DNA from: Oscillospiraceae bacterium
GTDB lineage: Bacteria; Bacillota; Clostridia; Oscillospirales; Ruminococcaceae
DNA length: 35,098 nt
NCBI GenBank assembly: GCA_017847995.1
Contig: JAGAPB010000009.1
Coordinates: forward strand, 1-35,098
Direction of reading: 5' to 3'
Part shown: positions 7,279-13,828 of the stretch, in pieces
How the letters are laid out: every line of letters begins with the position of its first letter
Numbering within the stretch: position 1 is the stretch's first letter
Made by a program: the position numbers and the translations under genes
Notes under the pieces: generated by a model
Databases searched by the model: none
What the model was told of the DNA's origin: nothing
The model's input: the letters and a program-made list of their open reading frames with translations, nothing else

Positions 7279-8677
7279 CACGAATCGTATTGGTGCTGCC
7301 CACTTTTCCGGTGATCTGGCCGCCGGTAAGCACAACATTGTCCCCCTTGTTCAGGCCAAAGGTCTGGGCTGCCTGGTGTACTGCCTGGTAGAACATGACG
7401 TCCATAGAGTTGAACTCTTCGGTAAGCACAGGAGTAACGCCCCAGCTCAGGTTCAGTTTGCGCCAAGCCTGCTCACCAGTGGTCAGGCCGATGATATCCA
7501 CCGGGCAGCGGAAGCGACTGACCATGCGGGCGGTGCGGCCGCTTACCGAGTTTACCACGATACATTTGGCTTTGATGTCCACCGCCATGGCACAGGTGGC
7601 ATGAGAAACCGCATCAAGGGTGCTGTGGATCTCAAATTCGGTGGTGCGGAACCATTCGGTATAGTCGATGTTTTTTTCGGTATATTCACAGATCTCAGCC
7701 ATATTTTTAACCGCAGCCACAGGATATTTGCCGGCGGCAGATTCACCCGAGAGCATGACGGCCGAGGTGCCGTCGTAGACGGCGTTGGCCACATCGGATA
7801 TTTCGGCACGGGTGGGACGGGGATTGTGGATCATGGATTCCAGCATCTCGGTGGCAGTGATGACCCGCTTGCCCAACAGACGACACTTGCTGATCAGGTA
7901 TTTTTGCACCGAAGGCACCTCAACAAAGGGGATCTCTACCCCCAGGTCGCCCCGGGCGATCATGATACCGTCAGCCACCTCGCAGATCTCTTCAATGTTT
8001 TTGACCCCGGAACGGTTTTCGATCTTGGCGATGACGTCCACATTTTCGCCGCCGTTGGCATTCAAAAAATCCCGCAGGCTTTGGATGTCCTCCCGGGTGG
8101 AAACAAAGGAAGCCGCCACAAAGTCGATGCCGTTGCGCAGGCCGAACAGCAGGTCTTCTTTATCCTGCTGGCTCAAATATTCGTTGGTCAGCACACGGTT
8201 GGGGAAGTTCATGCTTTTCCGGTCGGATAACACGCCGCCGTCTACCACGGTGCAGACCACATCGTTGCCTTCAATGCCTTCCACGCGAAAGACCACAAGG
8301 CCGTTGTTGACCAGAATGGTATCCCCTACACTGATATCCTGGGGCAGTTGCTTGTAGTTGACCGAAACACGGGTGTTATCCCCCACCACTTCGTCGGTGG
8401 TAAATACAAAAGTATCGCCATCCTTCAGCGTCACCTTTTTGTCGGCAAAGGTTTTGATGCGGTATTCGGGGCCCTTGGTGTCCAGCATGATGGCAATGGG
8501 CATATTCAGCTTTTCGCGGACCTGTTTGACCAAATCGATCTTGTGCTGGTGTTCCTCATGGGTGCCATGGGAAAAATTGAGCCGGGCAACGTTCATTCCG
8601 GCCAGGCACATTTGGGTCAGGGTCTCTTGGTTATCGCAGGCAGGGCCGATGGTACAAATCAGTTTGGTTTTTCGCAT
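7265..8677 (-). CDS. pyk: Pyruvate kinase
   Basis: The last ATP-forming step of glycolysis, phosphoenolpyruvate plus ADP to pyruvate plus ATP. Its 470 residues cover the A and B domains and the C-terminal domain, without the extra PEP-utiliser-like C-terminal domain of Bacillus-type enzymes. Visible motifs are KLICTIGPA, NVARLNFSHGTHEEH, the substrate/cation site LDTKGPEYR, ASFVSTREDI, the catalytic-lysine strand VIAKIENRSGV, GIMIARGDLGVEI, and the family signature as ITATEMLESMIHNPRPTRAE. The usual TQMLESM reads TEMLESM and PEIRTG reads PEYRIK, so it belongs to a somewhat divergent branch. The Glu after TKGP is the residue associated with potassium dependence. AGGAG is 11 bases from the chosen ATG and only 4 from an out-of-frame ATG at 8684. 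Confidence 0.95.
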   Translation of the reverse strand: MRKTKLICTIGPACDNQETLTQMCLAGMNVARLNFSHGTHEEHQHKIDLVKQVREKLNMPIAIMLDTKGPEYRIKTFADKKVTLKDGDTFVFTTDEVVGDNTRVSVNYKQLPQDISVGDTILVNNGLVVFRVEGIEGNDVVCTVVDGGVLSDRKSMNFPNRVLTNEYLSQQDKEDLLFGLRNGIDFVAASFVSTREDIQSLRDFLNANGGENVDVIAKIENRSGVKNIEEICEVADGIMIARGDLGVEIPFVEVPSVQKYLISKCRLLGKRVITATEMLESMIHNPRPTRAEISDVANAVYDGTSAVMLSGESAAGKYPVAAVKNMAEICEYTEKNIDYTEWFRTTEFEIHSTLDAVSHATCAMAVDIKAKCIVVNSVSGRTARMVSRFRCPVDIIGLTTGEQAWRKLNLSWGVTPVLTEEFNSMDVMFYQAVHQAAQTFGLNKGDNVVLTGGQITGKVGSTNTIRVEAV

Positions 8678-8744
8678 ATCGCATCGTTCTCCTATTTGGG
8701 GTAATTGGCAAGAAAACTCCTTGCAAGTTTACATTTGCAACTTT

Positions 8745-8772
8745 ATAATATACGTTTTGAAACTTGTGTCAA
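8745..8772 (-). promoter_or_regulatory. Promoter of pyk
   Basis: TTGACA (8772-8767), 16 bases, TATTAT (8750-8745) on the minus strand. Just downstream the leader carries two copies of the self-complementary hexamer TTGCAA in CTTGCAAGTTTACA then TTTGCAACTT (plus-strand reading, about 8720-8744), a possible operator at the transcription start. Confidence 0.65.
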
Positions 8773-8796
8773 CCCCAAAATCCACTTTAACAGAAA

Positions 8797-8820
8797 GAAA
8801 AGCCCGCCAAATTGGCGGGC
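8797..8820 (-). terminator. Terminator of the perR-rubrerythrin unit
   Basis: On the minus strand GCCCGCC (8820-8814) pairs with GGCGGGC (8808-8802) around a five-base loop, followed by TTTTCTTTC. Confidence 0.85.
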
Positions 8821-8852
8821 CTTTGAAAATACGAGGGATGTGTTGAAAAAAA

Positions 8853-9395
8853 TTAGTAATTCTTGGCCAGCTGCTGGAAGTAAGCCTGGGGATGGTCGCA
8901 TACGGGGCACTTCTGGGGAGCCTTGGTGCCTTCGTGGATGTGGCCGCAGTTGGCGCACTGCCAGAAGATCTTGCCGTCCTTTTCAAATACACGGCTGTTT
9001 TCAACATTGCTCTTGAGAGCCAGGTAACGTTCTTCGTGTTCCTTTTCGATCTTGCCAACCATATCAAACAGAATGGCGATCTTTTCGAAGCCTTCTTCGC
9101 GGGCGTCCTTGGCCATGTTGGCGTACATGTCGGTCCATTCATAGTTTTCGCCGGCAGCGGCATCGGCCAGGTTGGTCAGGGTATCGGGCACTGCGCCGTC
9201 ATGCAGCAGCTTGAACCAGATCTTGGCATGTTCCTTTTCGTTGTTGGCGGTTTCGGTGAAGATGGCTGCGATCTGTTCGTAGCCTTCCTTTTTGGCCTTG
9301 GAGGCGTAGTAGGTATATTTGTTGCGAGCCTGGCTTTCGCCGGCGAATGCTGCCATCAGATTAGCTTCGGTCTTGGTACCCTTCAGGTTGTTCAT
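8853..9395 (-). CDS. rbr: Rubrerythrin
   Basis: A cytoplasmic peroxide-reducing diiron protein of anaerobes, usually fed electrons through rubredoxin. The 180 residues comprise a four-helix domain with the metal-ligand segments ([30 protein letters not shown] and [12 protein letters not shown]) and a C-terminal rubredoxin-like domain with paired cysteines in [10 protein letters not shown] and [14 protein letters not shown]. Start at 9395 with AAAGGGAG upstream. It lies 38 bases after the PerR-like regulator on the same strand and ends in its own terminator, so the two form a peroxide-stress pair. Regulation by the neighbouring PerR protein is a reasonable inference. Confidence 0.96.
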   Translation of the reverse strand: MNNLKGTKTEANLMAAFAGESQARNKYTYYASKAKKEGYEQIAAIFTETANNEKEHAKIWFKLLHDGAVPDTLTNLADAAAGENYEWTDMYANMAKDAREEGFEKIAILFDMVGKIEKEHEERYLALKSNVENSRVFEKDGKIFWQCANCGHIHEGTKAPQKCPVCDHPQAYFQQLAKNY

Positions 9396-9433
9396 AGTTG
9401 TACTCCCTTTCTTCGATAAAATAATTTTTAGAT

Positions 9434-9808
9434 TTAATTTTGACAGTTTTTGCAGGTGCCCCAGGCAATAAAATCATGCCGGTCTACTGCAAAGCCTGTT
9501 AGCTCACTGAGGTATTGGTCCAGTTCTTCCATTTTGGGAATGCGCCAGTCCATCACGCTGCCGCAGCAGCGGCAAATGATATGCTGGTGGCCGTCGTTGT
9601 TTCGGTCAAAAACATCGGCCCCGCCCGGCACAGGAATTCTGCAAAGGGTCCCCTGCTCTGCCAGCAAATTCAGGTTGCGGTAAACAGTGCCTAAGCTAAG
9701 AGTAGTATTTTCCGGTTTCAGGCGTTCATACACCTGTTCTGCCGTCAAATGCTCTTCCGACTGCCGCACTGTCTGCAGAATCAGTTCCCGTTGTCTTGAG
9801 AATTTCAT
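9434..9808 (-). CDS. Fur family regulator, PerR-like peroxide sensor
   Basis: A 124-residue winged-helix metalloregulator, shorter than Bacillus PerR (145) because the N-terminus is trimmed. Aligned by eye with PerR, all five regulatory metal ligands are present: His20 (in [10 protein letters not shown]), Asp68 (VFDR), His74 and His76 (DGHQH) and Asp87 (VMDW). The structural zinc cysteines are Cys79 and Cys82 (CRCC) and Cys119 and Cys122 (CKNC). The recognition helix is in [15 protein letters not shown]. The Asp and His set is that of PerR, which senses peroxide by iron-catalysed histidine oxidation. Being upstream of rubrerythrin in one unit supports this. I leave the symbol open because Fur-family members swap roles. 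Confidence 0.85.
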   Translation of the reverse strand: MKFSRQRELILQTVRQSEEHLTAEQVYERLKPENTTLSLGTVYRNLNLLAEQGTLCRIPVPGGADVFDRNNDGHQHIICRCCGSVMDWRIPKMEELDQYLSELTGFAVDRHDFIAWGTCKNCQN

Positions 9809-9826
9809 AATGCAGCTCCAAATCAG

Positions 9827-9846
9827 TAATGGTTCTTATTATGGTT
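9827..9846. promoter_or_regulatory. Candidate operator of perR-rbr
   Basis: Two near-identical direct copies, TAATGGTT (9827-9834) and TTATGGTT (9839-9846), sit 12 bases apart immediately downstream of the -10. This is the right place for autorepression, but it is not a clean match to the inverted PerR box (TTATAATNATTATAA), so the assignment is tentative. Confidence 0.35.
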
Positions 9847-9848
9847 TA

Positions 9849-9877
9849 ATTTTACATAACTTACCTCACTTTGTCAA
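9849..9877 (-). promoter_or_regulatory. Promoter of perR-rbr
   Basis: TTGACA (9877-9872), 17 bases, TAAAAT (9854-9849) on the minus strand, lying after the terminator of the preceding operon. The perR start is about 40 bases downstream. Confidence 0.75.
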
Positions 9878-9911
9878 GTATTTTCCCAAATATTTTTATG
9901 AAAAATTTAAA

Positions 9912-9943
9912 ACGAAAAACAGCCCCCGGAATCCGGGAGCTGT
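9912..9943 (-). terminator. Terminator of the metal exporter-Fur operon
   Basis: On the minus strand ACAGCTCCCGG (9943-9933) pairs with CCGGGGGCTGT (9929-9919), with one G-U pair and a three-base loop, and continues into TTTTCG. It begins about 15 bases after the stop at 9959. Confidence 0.85.
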
Positions 9944-9958
9944 AAGCTTTATTTCCCA

Positions 9959-10366
9959 TTATTTTTTGGCGGCGCAGTCGGGGCAGATGCCGGTCATTTC
10001 CAGGGTATGGCTAAGCATGACAAAGCCGGTATCCTTGCCGATGCTTTCCTCCATGGCGTGCAAGGGGCAGCTATGGATGGGCACCGTTTTGTGGCAGCGC
10101 ACACACATCAGCAAATGCCGGTGGTTTTTGCCTGCAATGCAGTAGCAGGCGCCGCCCCTGTGTTCCATCCGCTCCACAAGGTGGTGGTTTTCCAGCGCTT
10201 CCAAACAGCGGTAGACGGTGGAACGATCCACCCCGGTGGTGGGATTGAGCTGTTCAAACAGCTCTTCGGCGGTCAGTGCCTCTCCTCCGGCCTGTTCCAA
10301 ACACCGCAGAATGGCAACACGCTGGCGGGTGGCCTTCAGTCCGGATTCTCTCAGTCGTTGTTCCAT
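9959..10366 (-). CDS. Fur family metalloregulator (Zur/Fur-like), partner of the exporter
   Basis: A 135-residue DNA-binding metal sensor. The winged helix spans about residues 1-75 with the recognition helix in VDRSTVYRCLEALE. Structural zinc cysteines are Cys88 and Cys91 (CVRC) and Cys128 and Cys131 (CPDC). His82 and His84 (NHRHLLMC) and a histidine in MLSHTLEMTG are likely sensory ligands. The PerR-type Asp ligand before the HxH is absent, so it senses metal rather than peroxide, probably zinc, manganese or iron. It starts 12 bases after the exporter gene and would be co-transcribed with it. The 25-base palindrome over the start of this operon is its likely target, which makes the operon self-regulating. 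Confidence 0.85.
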   Translation of the reverse strand: MEQRLRESGLKATRQRVAILRCLEQAGGEALTAEELFEQLNPTTGVDRSTVYRCLEALENHHLVERMEHRGGACYCIAGKNHRHLLMCVRCHKTVPIHSCPLHAMEESIGKDTGFVMLSHTLEMTGICPDCAAKK

Positions 10367-10378
10367 GGCGCCCTCCCC

Positions 10379-11221
10379 TTACATCACAAGCTGCAGCAGG
10401 ATGCCGCACAGGCTGCCCGCCGCAAACATGATTGCCATGATCTTCAGGTTTTCTCCAGTGTCCCGGTGGGTGCGCCAAAGCACCATAAGGCCCATGCCGG
10501 CACCGGTGGCAAGTCCGGCTACCGCCGACCCAAAGCTGATATTCCCGGCCAGATAAAGCTCGGTGAGGGCCACCGAAACGGCGCAGTTTGGAATAAAGCC
10601 GATCAAGGCCGCCACAACGGGCTGCAGAAAGGAATCGGTGAGCAGCACCGAGGCAAGGCGTTCCTCGCCCAGAGCATGAATTCCGGCTTCCAGCAGGAAC
10701 ATAACCACCAAAATGAAAACAAAAACCTGCAGGGTATGACGCAGGGCAGGGCCAAGGATGCCCTCGCTTTCGTGGCAGCCGCAGTGCTCGCACAGGTCGT
10801 GGATGTGGTGTTCGTGGCTGCGGCGCAGCAGCTTATCCACAAGCAGGCCCACAAAAATGGCCAGCAAAATCTTGCAGCCCAGCAGGCGGAAGATCTCGTT
10901 CCAGCGGTCGGGGTGGCCCAGCATGACCATCAATGCCTCGTCCGAGGTGGAAAGAAAGATGGCGATGAGGGTGCCCGCCGAGATGACCCCGCCGGCGTAG
11001 AGGTTGGAAGCCGCCACCGAAAAGCCGCACTGGGGCACACAGCCCAGCAGCGAACCGATGACCACCCCCGAACCCTTGTGGCGGGTCAGCAGGTTTTGCA
11101 GGCCGTCGGGGGCCTTGTGTTCCAGGTACTCCATAAACAGATAGGCACCGAACAAAAAGGGCAGCATGCGCAGCGCCTCGGGAATGATATGAGCCAATAT
11201 TTCGGTAAAATGCAGATGCAT
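10379..11221 (-). CDS. Putative heavy-metal exporter (ArsP_2-like, 'putative manganese transporter')
   Basis: A 280-residue inner-membrane permease with eight to ten hydrophobic segments. Two matching half-motifs, LLGCVPQCGFSVAASNLYAGG near residue 60 and IGFIPNCAVSVALTELYLAG in the second half, show an internal duplication with conserved Pro and Cys in membrane helices, typical of the family I know as PF11449. Between the halves a hydrophilic loop (residues 134-150) is packed with His and Cys (SHEHHIHDLCEHCGCH), a probable metal-binding site. ATG 11221 is chosen over the longer frame because GGAGG sits five bases upstream and the longer start lies inside the promoter. Co-transcription with a Fur-type regulator supports metal export; which metal is not known. 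Confidence 0.82.
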   Translation of the reverse strand: MHLHFTEILAHIIPEALRMLPFLFGAYLFMEYLEHKAPDGLQNLLTRHKGSGVVIGSLLGCVPQCGFSVAASNLYAGGVISAGTLIAIFLSTSDEALMVMLGHPDRWNEIFRLLGCKILLAIFVGLLVDKLLRRSHEHHIHDLCEHCGCHESEGILGPALRHTLQVFVFILVVMFLLEAGIHALGEERLASVLLTDSFLQPVVAALIGFIPNCAVSVALTELYLAGNISFGSAVAGLATGAGMGLMVLWRTHRDTGENLKIMAIMFAAGSLCGILLQLVM

Positions 11222-11229
11222 ACAGTCCT

Positions 11230-11254
11230 CCAAATGCAAATAAGTTGCATTTGG
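11230..11254. promoter_or_regulatory. 25-base palindromic operator over the exporter-Fur transcription start
   Basis: CCAAATGCAA (11230-11239), spacer ATAAG, TTGCATTTGG (11245-11254): a perfect 10-5-10 inverted repeat. It begins two bases after the -10 and overlaps the ribosome site by two bases, so a bound repressor would block initiation. Size and symmetry fit a Fur-family box. Confidence 0.8.
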
Positions 11255-11255
11255 T

Positions 11256-11284
11256 ATCATACACGATTGGATCCGCTATGTCAA
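11256..11284 (-). promoter_or_regulatory. Promoter of the exporter-Fur operon
   Basis: TTGACA (11284-11279), 17 bases, TATGAT (11261-11256) on the minus strand; near-consensus, with the palindromic operator directly downstream. Confidence 0.85.
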
Positions 11285-11294
11285 ACTTTTTTGC

Positions 11295-11327
11295 AAAAAA
11301 TCCCCCCGGCCAAAGGCCGAAGGGGAT
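11295..11327 (-). terminator. Terminator of the putP gene
   Basis: On the minus strand ATCCCC with TCGGCC (11327-11315) pairs with GGCCGGGGGGAT (11311-11300) around loop TTT and runs into six Ts. It starts about 15 bases after the putP stop. Confidence 0.88.
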
Positions 11328-11341
11328 CAAAAGGGGGTCTG

Positions 11342-12883
11342 TTATACGCCCTGCTTAACTTCTTCAAATTCCTTGGTGATTTCAGAAGAAGGAGCGGCAG
11401 TCAACAGCGAAACGGCAACGATAACGATGCTGGAAACAACAAAGGCGGGCAGAAGTTCATAGATGTTCCAGGCGCCGCCCAGGGGACGAACCAGGAATTT
11501 CCACACAAATACCATAACGCCGCCGGAAATCATACCGGCCAATGCGCCCTGCTTGTTCACACGCTTCCAGAACAACGAGAAGAGCATTACAGGTCCAAAG
11601 GCACCGCCAAAACCTGCCCAGGCAAAGGATACAATGTAGAACACCGAGCTGTTGGGATCCCATGCAAGGAAGATGCCAATAACGGCAATGGCAACGACGG
11701 TAAGACGGGCGACCAGCATATTGGTCTTGTTGCTCATTTTGATCTTAAAGAAATCCTGGAGCAGGTCCTGGGACATACCGGATGCCGCGGTCAGCAGCTG
11801 AGAGTCGGCAGTTGACATGGTGCTGGCCAGAATGCCGGCCAGTACAATACCTGCCACAACCGCCCACAGGATACCGTTCTGGCTGAGCAGATTGGAAAGC
11901 TGAACGATAACAGTTTCGGATTCGGCAGTGGAGGTGAACATGGGGATACCGCCTGCCTTGGATACGCTGTAGCCCACAATGCCGATGAAAATGGCAACAC
12001 ACATGGAAATAACAACCCAGATGCTGCCGATGCGGCGGGAGGTTTTCAGTTCCTTTTCGTCACGGATGGCCATGAAGCGAAGCAGGATGTGGGGCATGCC
12101 AAAGTAGCCCAAGCCCCAAGCCAGGGTAGAAACGATAGCCAGGAAGTCGTATGTAGCGGCGGTGCCTGCGGCAGCGTTATATCCTTGGTTCAGGTTGAGA
12201 TAACCGGGCAGGGCGCGGGCATTTTCCATAACGATATCGATGCCGCCGGCCTGCTGAATGCCAAAGGTTACAATGACGATCAGAGCGATGGTCATAACGA
12301 TGGACTGAATAAGGTCGGTAGTGGAAACTGCCAGGAAGCCGCCCAGCACAGTGTAGCCAATGACCACGATGGCGCCAACGATCATGGAAACATGATAGTC
12401 GACCCCAAACAGGCTGCTGAACAGGGTGCCGATGGCCTTGAAGCCCGATGCGGTATAGGGAACAAAGAAAACCAAAATGACCACAGCGGCAATGCAGGAA
12501 AGCACGTGGTTGTTGTCACGGAAACGGCGGGAGAAGAAGCTGGGAACGGTGATGGCATCCAGCTTGACAGAATAACGGTGCAGCCGCTTGGATACGATCA
12601 GCCAATTGAAATAGGTGCCAATTGCCAGGCCGATGGCGGTCCAGCCCGCTTCGGCAATTCCGCACAGATAAGCCAGACCGGGCAGGCCCATCAGCAGCCA
12701 GCTGCTCATATCGGAAGCTTCGGCACTCATGGCAGTTACCAGGGGGCCAAGTTTGCGACCGCCCAAATAAAACTCGGACGAGCTTTCACCGCTGCCTTTT
12801 CGGCTGTAATAAAAGCCTACATAGATCATTGCGGCAAGATAGACGATAATCGTTGCGATCATCAAAAATTGTGCTGTAGTCAT
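11342..12883 (-). CDS. putP: Sodium/proline symporter
   Basis: A 513-residue sodium:solute symporter family permease with about 13 membrane segments, matching PutP in length. Family features are FYLGGRKLGPLVTAMSAEASDMSSWLLMGLPG early, GYTVLGGFLAVSTTDLIQS in the middle, and GILASTMSTADSQLLTAAS, the sodium-binding and signature region. Residues around AMSAEASDMSSW match the substrate and sodium site of PutP. It would import proline with sodium for nutrition or osmotic balance. ATG 12883 is preceded by AGGAGG six bases upstream; the longer frame to 12916 has no such site. It is monocistronic, with its own promoter and terminator, and the TetR gene lies just upstream on the same strand. Confidence 0.92.
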   Translation of the reverse strand: MTTAQFLMIATIIVYLAAMIYVGFYYSRKGSGESSSEFYLGGRKLGPLVTAMSAEASDMSSWLLMGLPGLAYLCGIAEAGWTAIGLAIGTYFNWLIVSKRLHRYSVKLDAITVPSFFSRRFRDNNHVLSCIAAVVILVFFVPYTASGFKAIGTLFSSLFGVDYHVSMIVGAIVVIGYTVLGGFLAVSTTDLIQSIVMTIALIVIVTFGIQQAGGIDIVMENARALPGYLNLNQGYNAAAGTAATYDFLAIVSTLAWGLGYFGMPHILLRFMAIRDEKELKTSRRIGSIWVVISMCVAIFIGIVGYSVSKAGGIPMFTSTAESETVIVQLSNLLSQNGILWAVVAGIVLAGILASTMSTADSQLLTAASGMSQDLLQDFFKIKMSNKTNMLVARLTVVAIAVIGIFLAWDPNSSVFYIVSFAWAGFGGAFGPVMLFSLFWKRVNKQGALAGMISGGVMVFVWKFLVRPLGGAWNIYELLPAFVVSSIVIVAVSLLTAAPSSEITKEFEEVKQGV

Positions 12884-12937
12884 TTGTGTCCTCCTAATTT
12901 CTGTGGAACGATCCAACAGATCTTTTCAAACTGTGTT

Positions 12938-12966
12938 TTATCATACCACGACCAAAATTAGAACGC
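12938..12966 (-). promoter_or_regulatory. Promoter of putP
   Basis: TTGCGT, 17 bases, TATGAT on the minus strand, about 60 bases before the start codon; the 34-base palindrome ends just upstream of the -35. Confidence 0.7.
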
Positions 12967-12972
12967 AATACA

Positions 12973-13006
12973 GAACGGAGTATAGACTATAGTCTATACT
13001 CCGTTC
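12973..13006. promoter_or_regulatory. Perfect 34-base palindrome between putP and the TetR gene
   Basis: The left half GAACGGAGTATAGACTA (12973-12989) is mirrored exactly by the right half (12990-13006). The core TATAGAC/GTCTATA resembles half-sites of some TetR-family operators such as QacR (from memory). No U-run follows on either strand. It lies downstream of the TetR stop and directly upstream of the putP -35, so it is a likely regulator site for putP rather than a terminator. Confidence 0.75.
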
Positions 13007-13041
13007 AACTTTATTCGCTATATTCCCTTGTAAATAAAGGA

Positions 13042-13656
13042 TTATTTAACTGTACGATTTTCAGAAATATTTTCAGCGTAAAAACTGCTCAAAAAAGAAG
13101 GTAAGGTTTTTGCGGCATAACGGCGCAAAGAATAGTCGCCGCCATCCAGGCACCAGTCGTACATCAATGCCCGTTCGCACAGGGCGTAAAGCTTGACCAT
13201 CTCGTTGATGGTGTGGGCCGAGGAAAGCTCGCCCGAGGCCTGGCCTTCGGCAATGATGCTGCGCAGCAGGCGGTAATAGGTGCGTTTGTGGTCCAGCAGG
13301 TGTTTTTCGCCGCTGGTGACGAGCTGGGTGGAAAGCAGGCGGGCCAGCAGCTCCAGGGAAACACTGTTTTCGATCATGCCGAACAGTTCCCCGTTGAGGA
13401 AGAGAAGCTTTTCCATGGCGGTTTTGTCCGGGGTCAGTTCGGGCATCAAAGCCTCATATTTTTCGTCAAACAGGTCGCTGAGAGTGCCCAGCAGGGCATC
13501 CTTTCCGTCAAAGTAGTGGTAGAAGGAGCCCTTGGAGGTGTGGGAAAGGTCGATGATCTCCTCCACAGTGGTGTGTTCATAGCCCTGCTCGTAAAACAGC
13601 TTCCAGGCTGCCGAAACAATTTTGCCGCGGGTGTTGCGGGCGGTCTTTTTTGCCAT
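13042..13656 (-). CDS. TetR/AcrR family transcriptional regulator
   Basis: A 204-residue regulator. The N-terminal helix-turn-helix domain is clear: RGKIVSAAWKLFYEQGYEHTTVEEIIDLSHTSKGSFYHYFDGKDALLG, residues about 10-57. The C-terminal ligand-binding domain is not assignable to a ligand. ATG 13656 has GGGGAG upstream. It has its own promoter and lies upstream of putP on the same strand, with the 34-base palindrome between them. It may therefore control putP, either from that palindrome or through another target; its own promoter does not contain the palindrome. The divergent murT-like operon is another possible target. Confidence 0.88.
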   Translation of the reverse strand: MAKKTARNTRGKIVSAAWKLFYEQGYEHTTVEEIIDLSHTSKGSFYHYFDGKDALLGTLSDLFDEKYEALMPELTPDKTAMEKLLFLNGELFGMIENSVSLELLARLLSTQLVTSGEKHLLDHKRTYYRLLRSIIAEGQASGELSSAHTINEMVKLYALCERALMYDWCLDGGDYSLRRYAAKTLPSFLSSFYAENISENRTVK

Positions 13657-13687
13657 AGGGGTCTCCCCTTTCCTTTTCTATAAGAAT

Positions 13688-13717
13688 ATTTTAGCACAAG
13701 GGCCCCCGGCTTTTCAA
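13688..13717 (-). promoter_or_regulatory. Promoter of the TetR gene
   Basis: TTGAAA (13717-13712), 18 bases, TAAAAT (13693-13688) on the minus strand. Confidence 0.6.
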
Positions 13718-13729
13718 TCTTTGCCTCAA

Positions 13730-13758
13730 TTGACACCGTTATAAGGGAATGGTATAAT
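13730..13758 (+). promoter_or_regulatory. Consensus promoter of the murT-gatD-like operon
   Basis: TTGACA (13730-13735), 17 bases, TATAAT (13753-13758): a perfect sigma-A consensus with ideal spacing, divergent from the TetR promoter. The leader to the start is about 65 bases. Confidence 0.9.
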
Positions 13759-13828
13759 TTTTTGTTGGAATAACGCAACAAAATCCGCGTCAATAATACC
13801 ATTATCCATACAGATGGGAGCTGTAAAC

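Noticed and set aside
12973-13006. Palindrome as a terminator of the TetR gene
   Set aside because: No T-run follows on either strand, so an operator is more likely.
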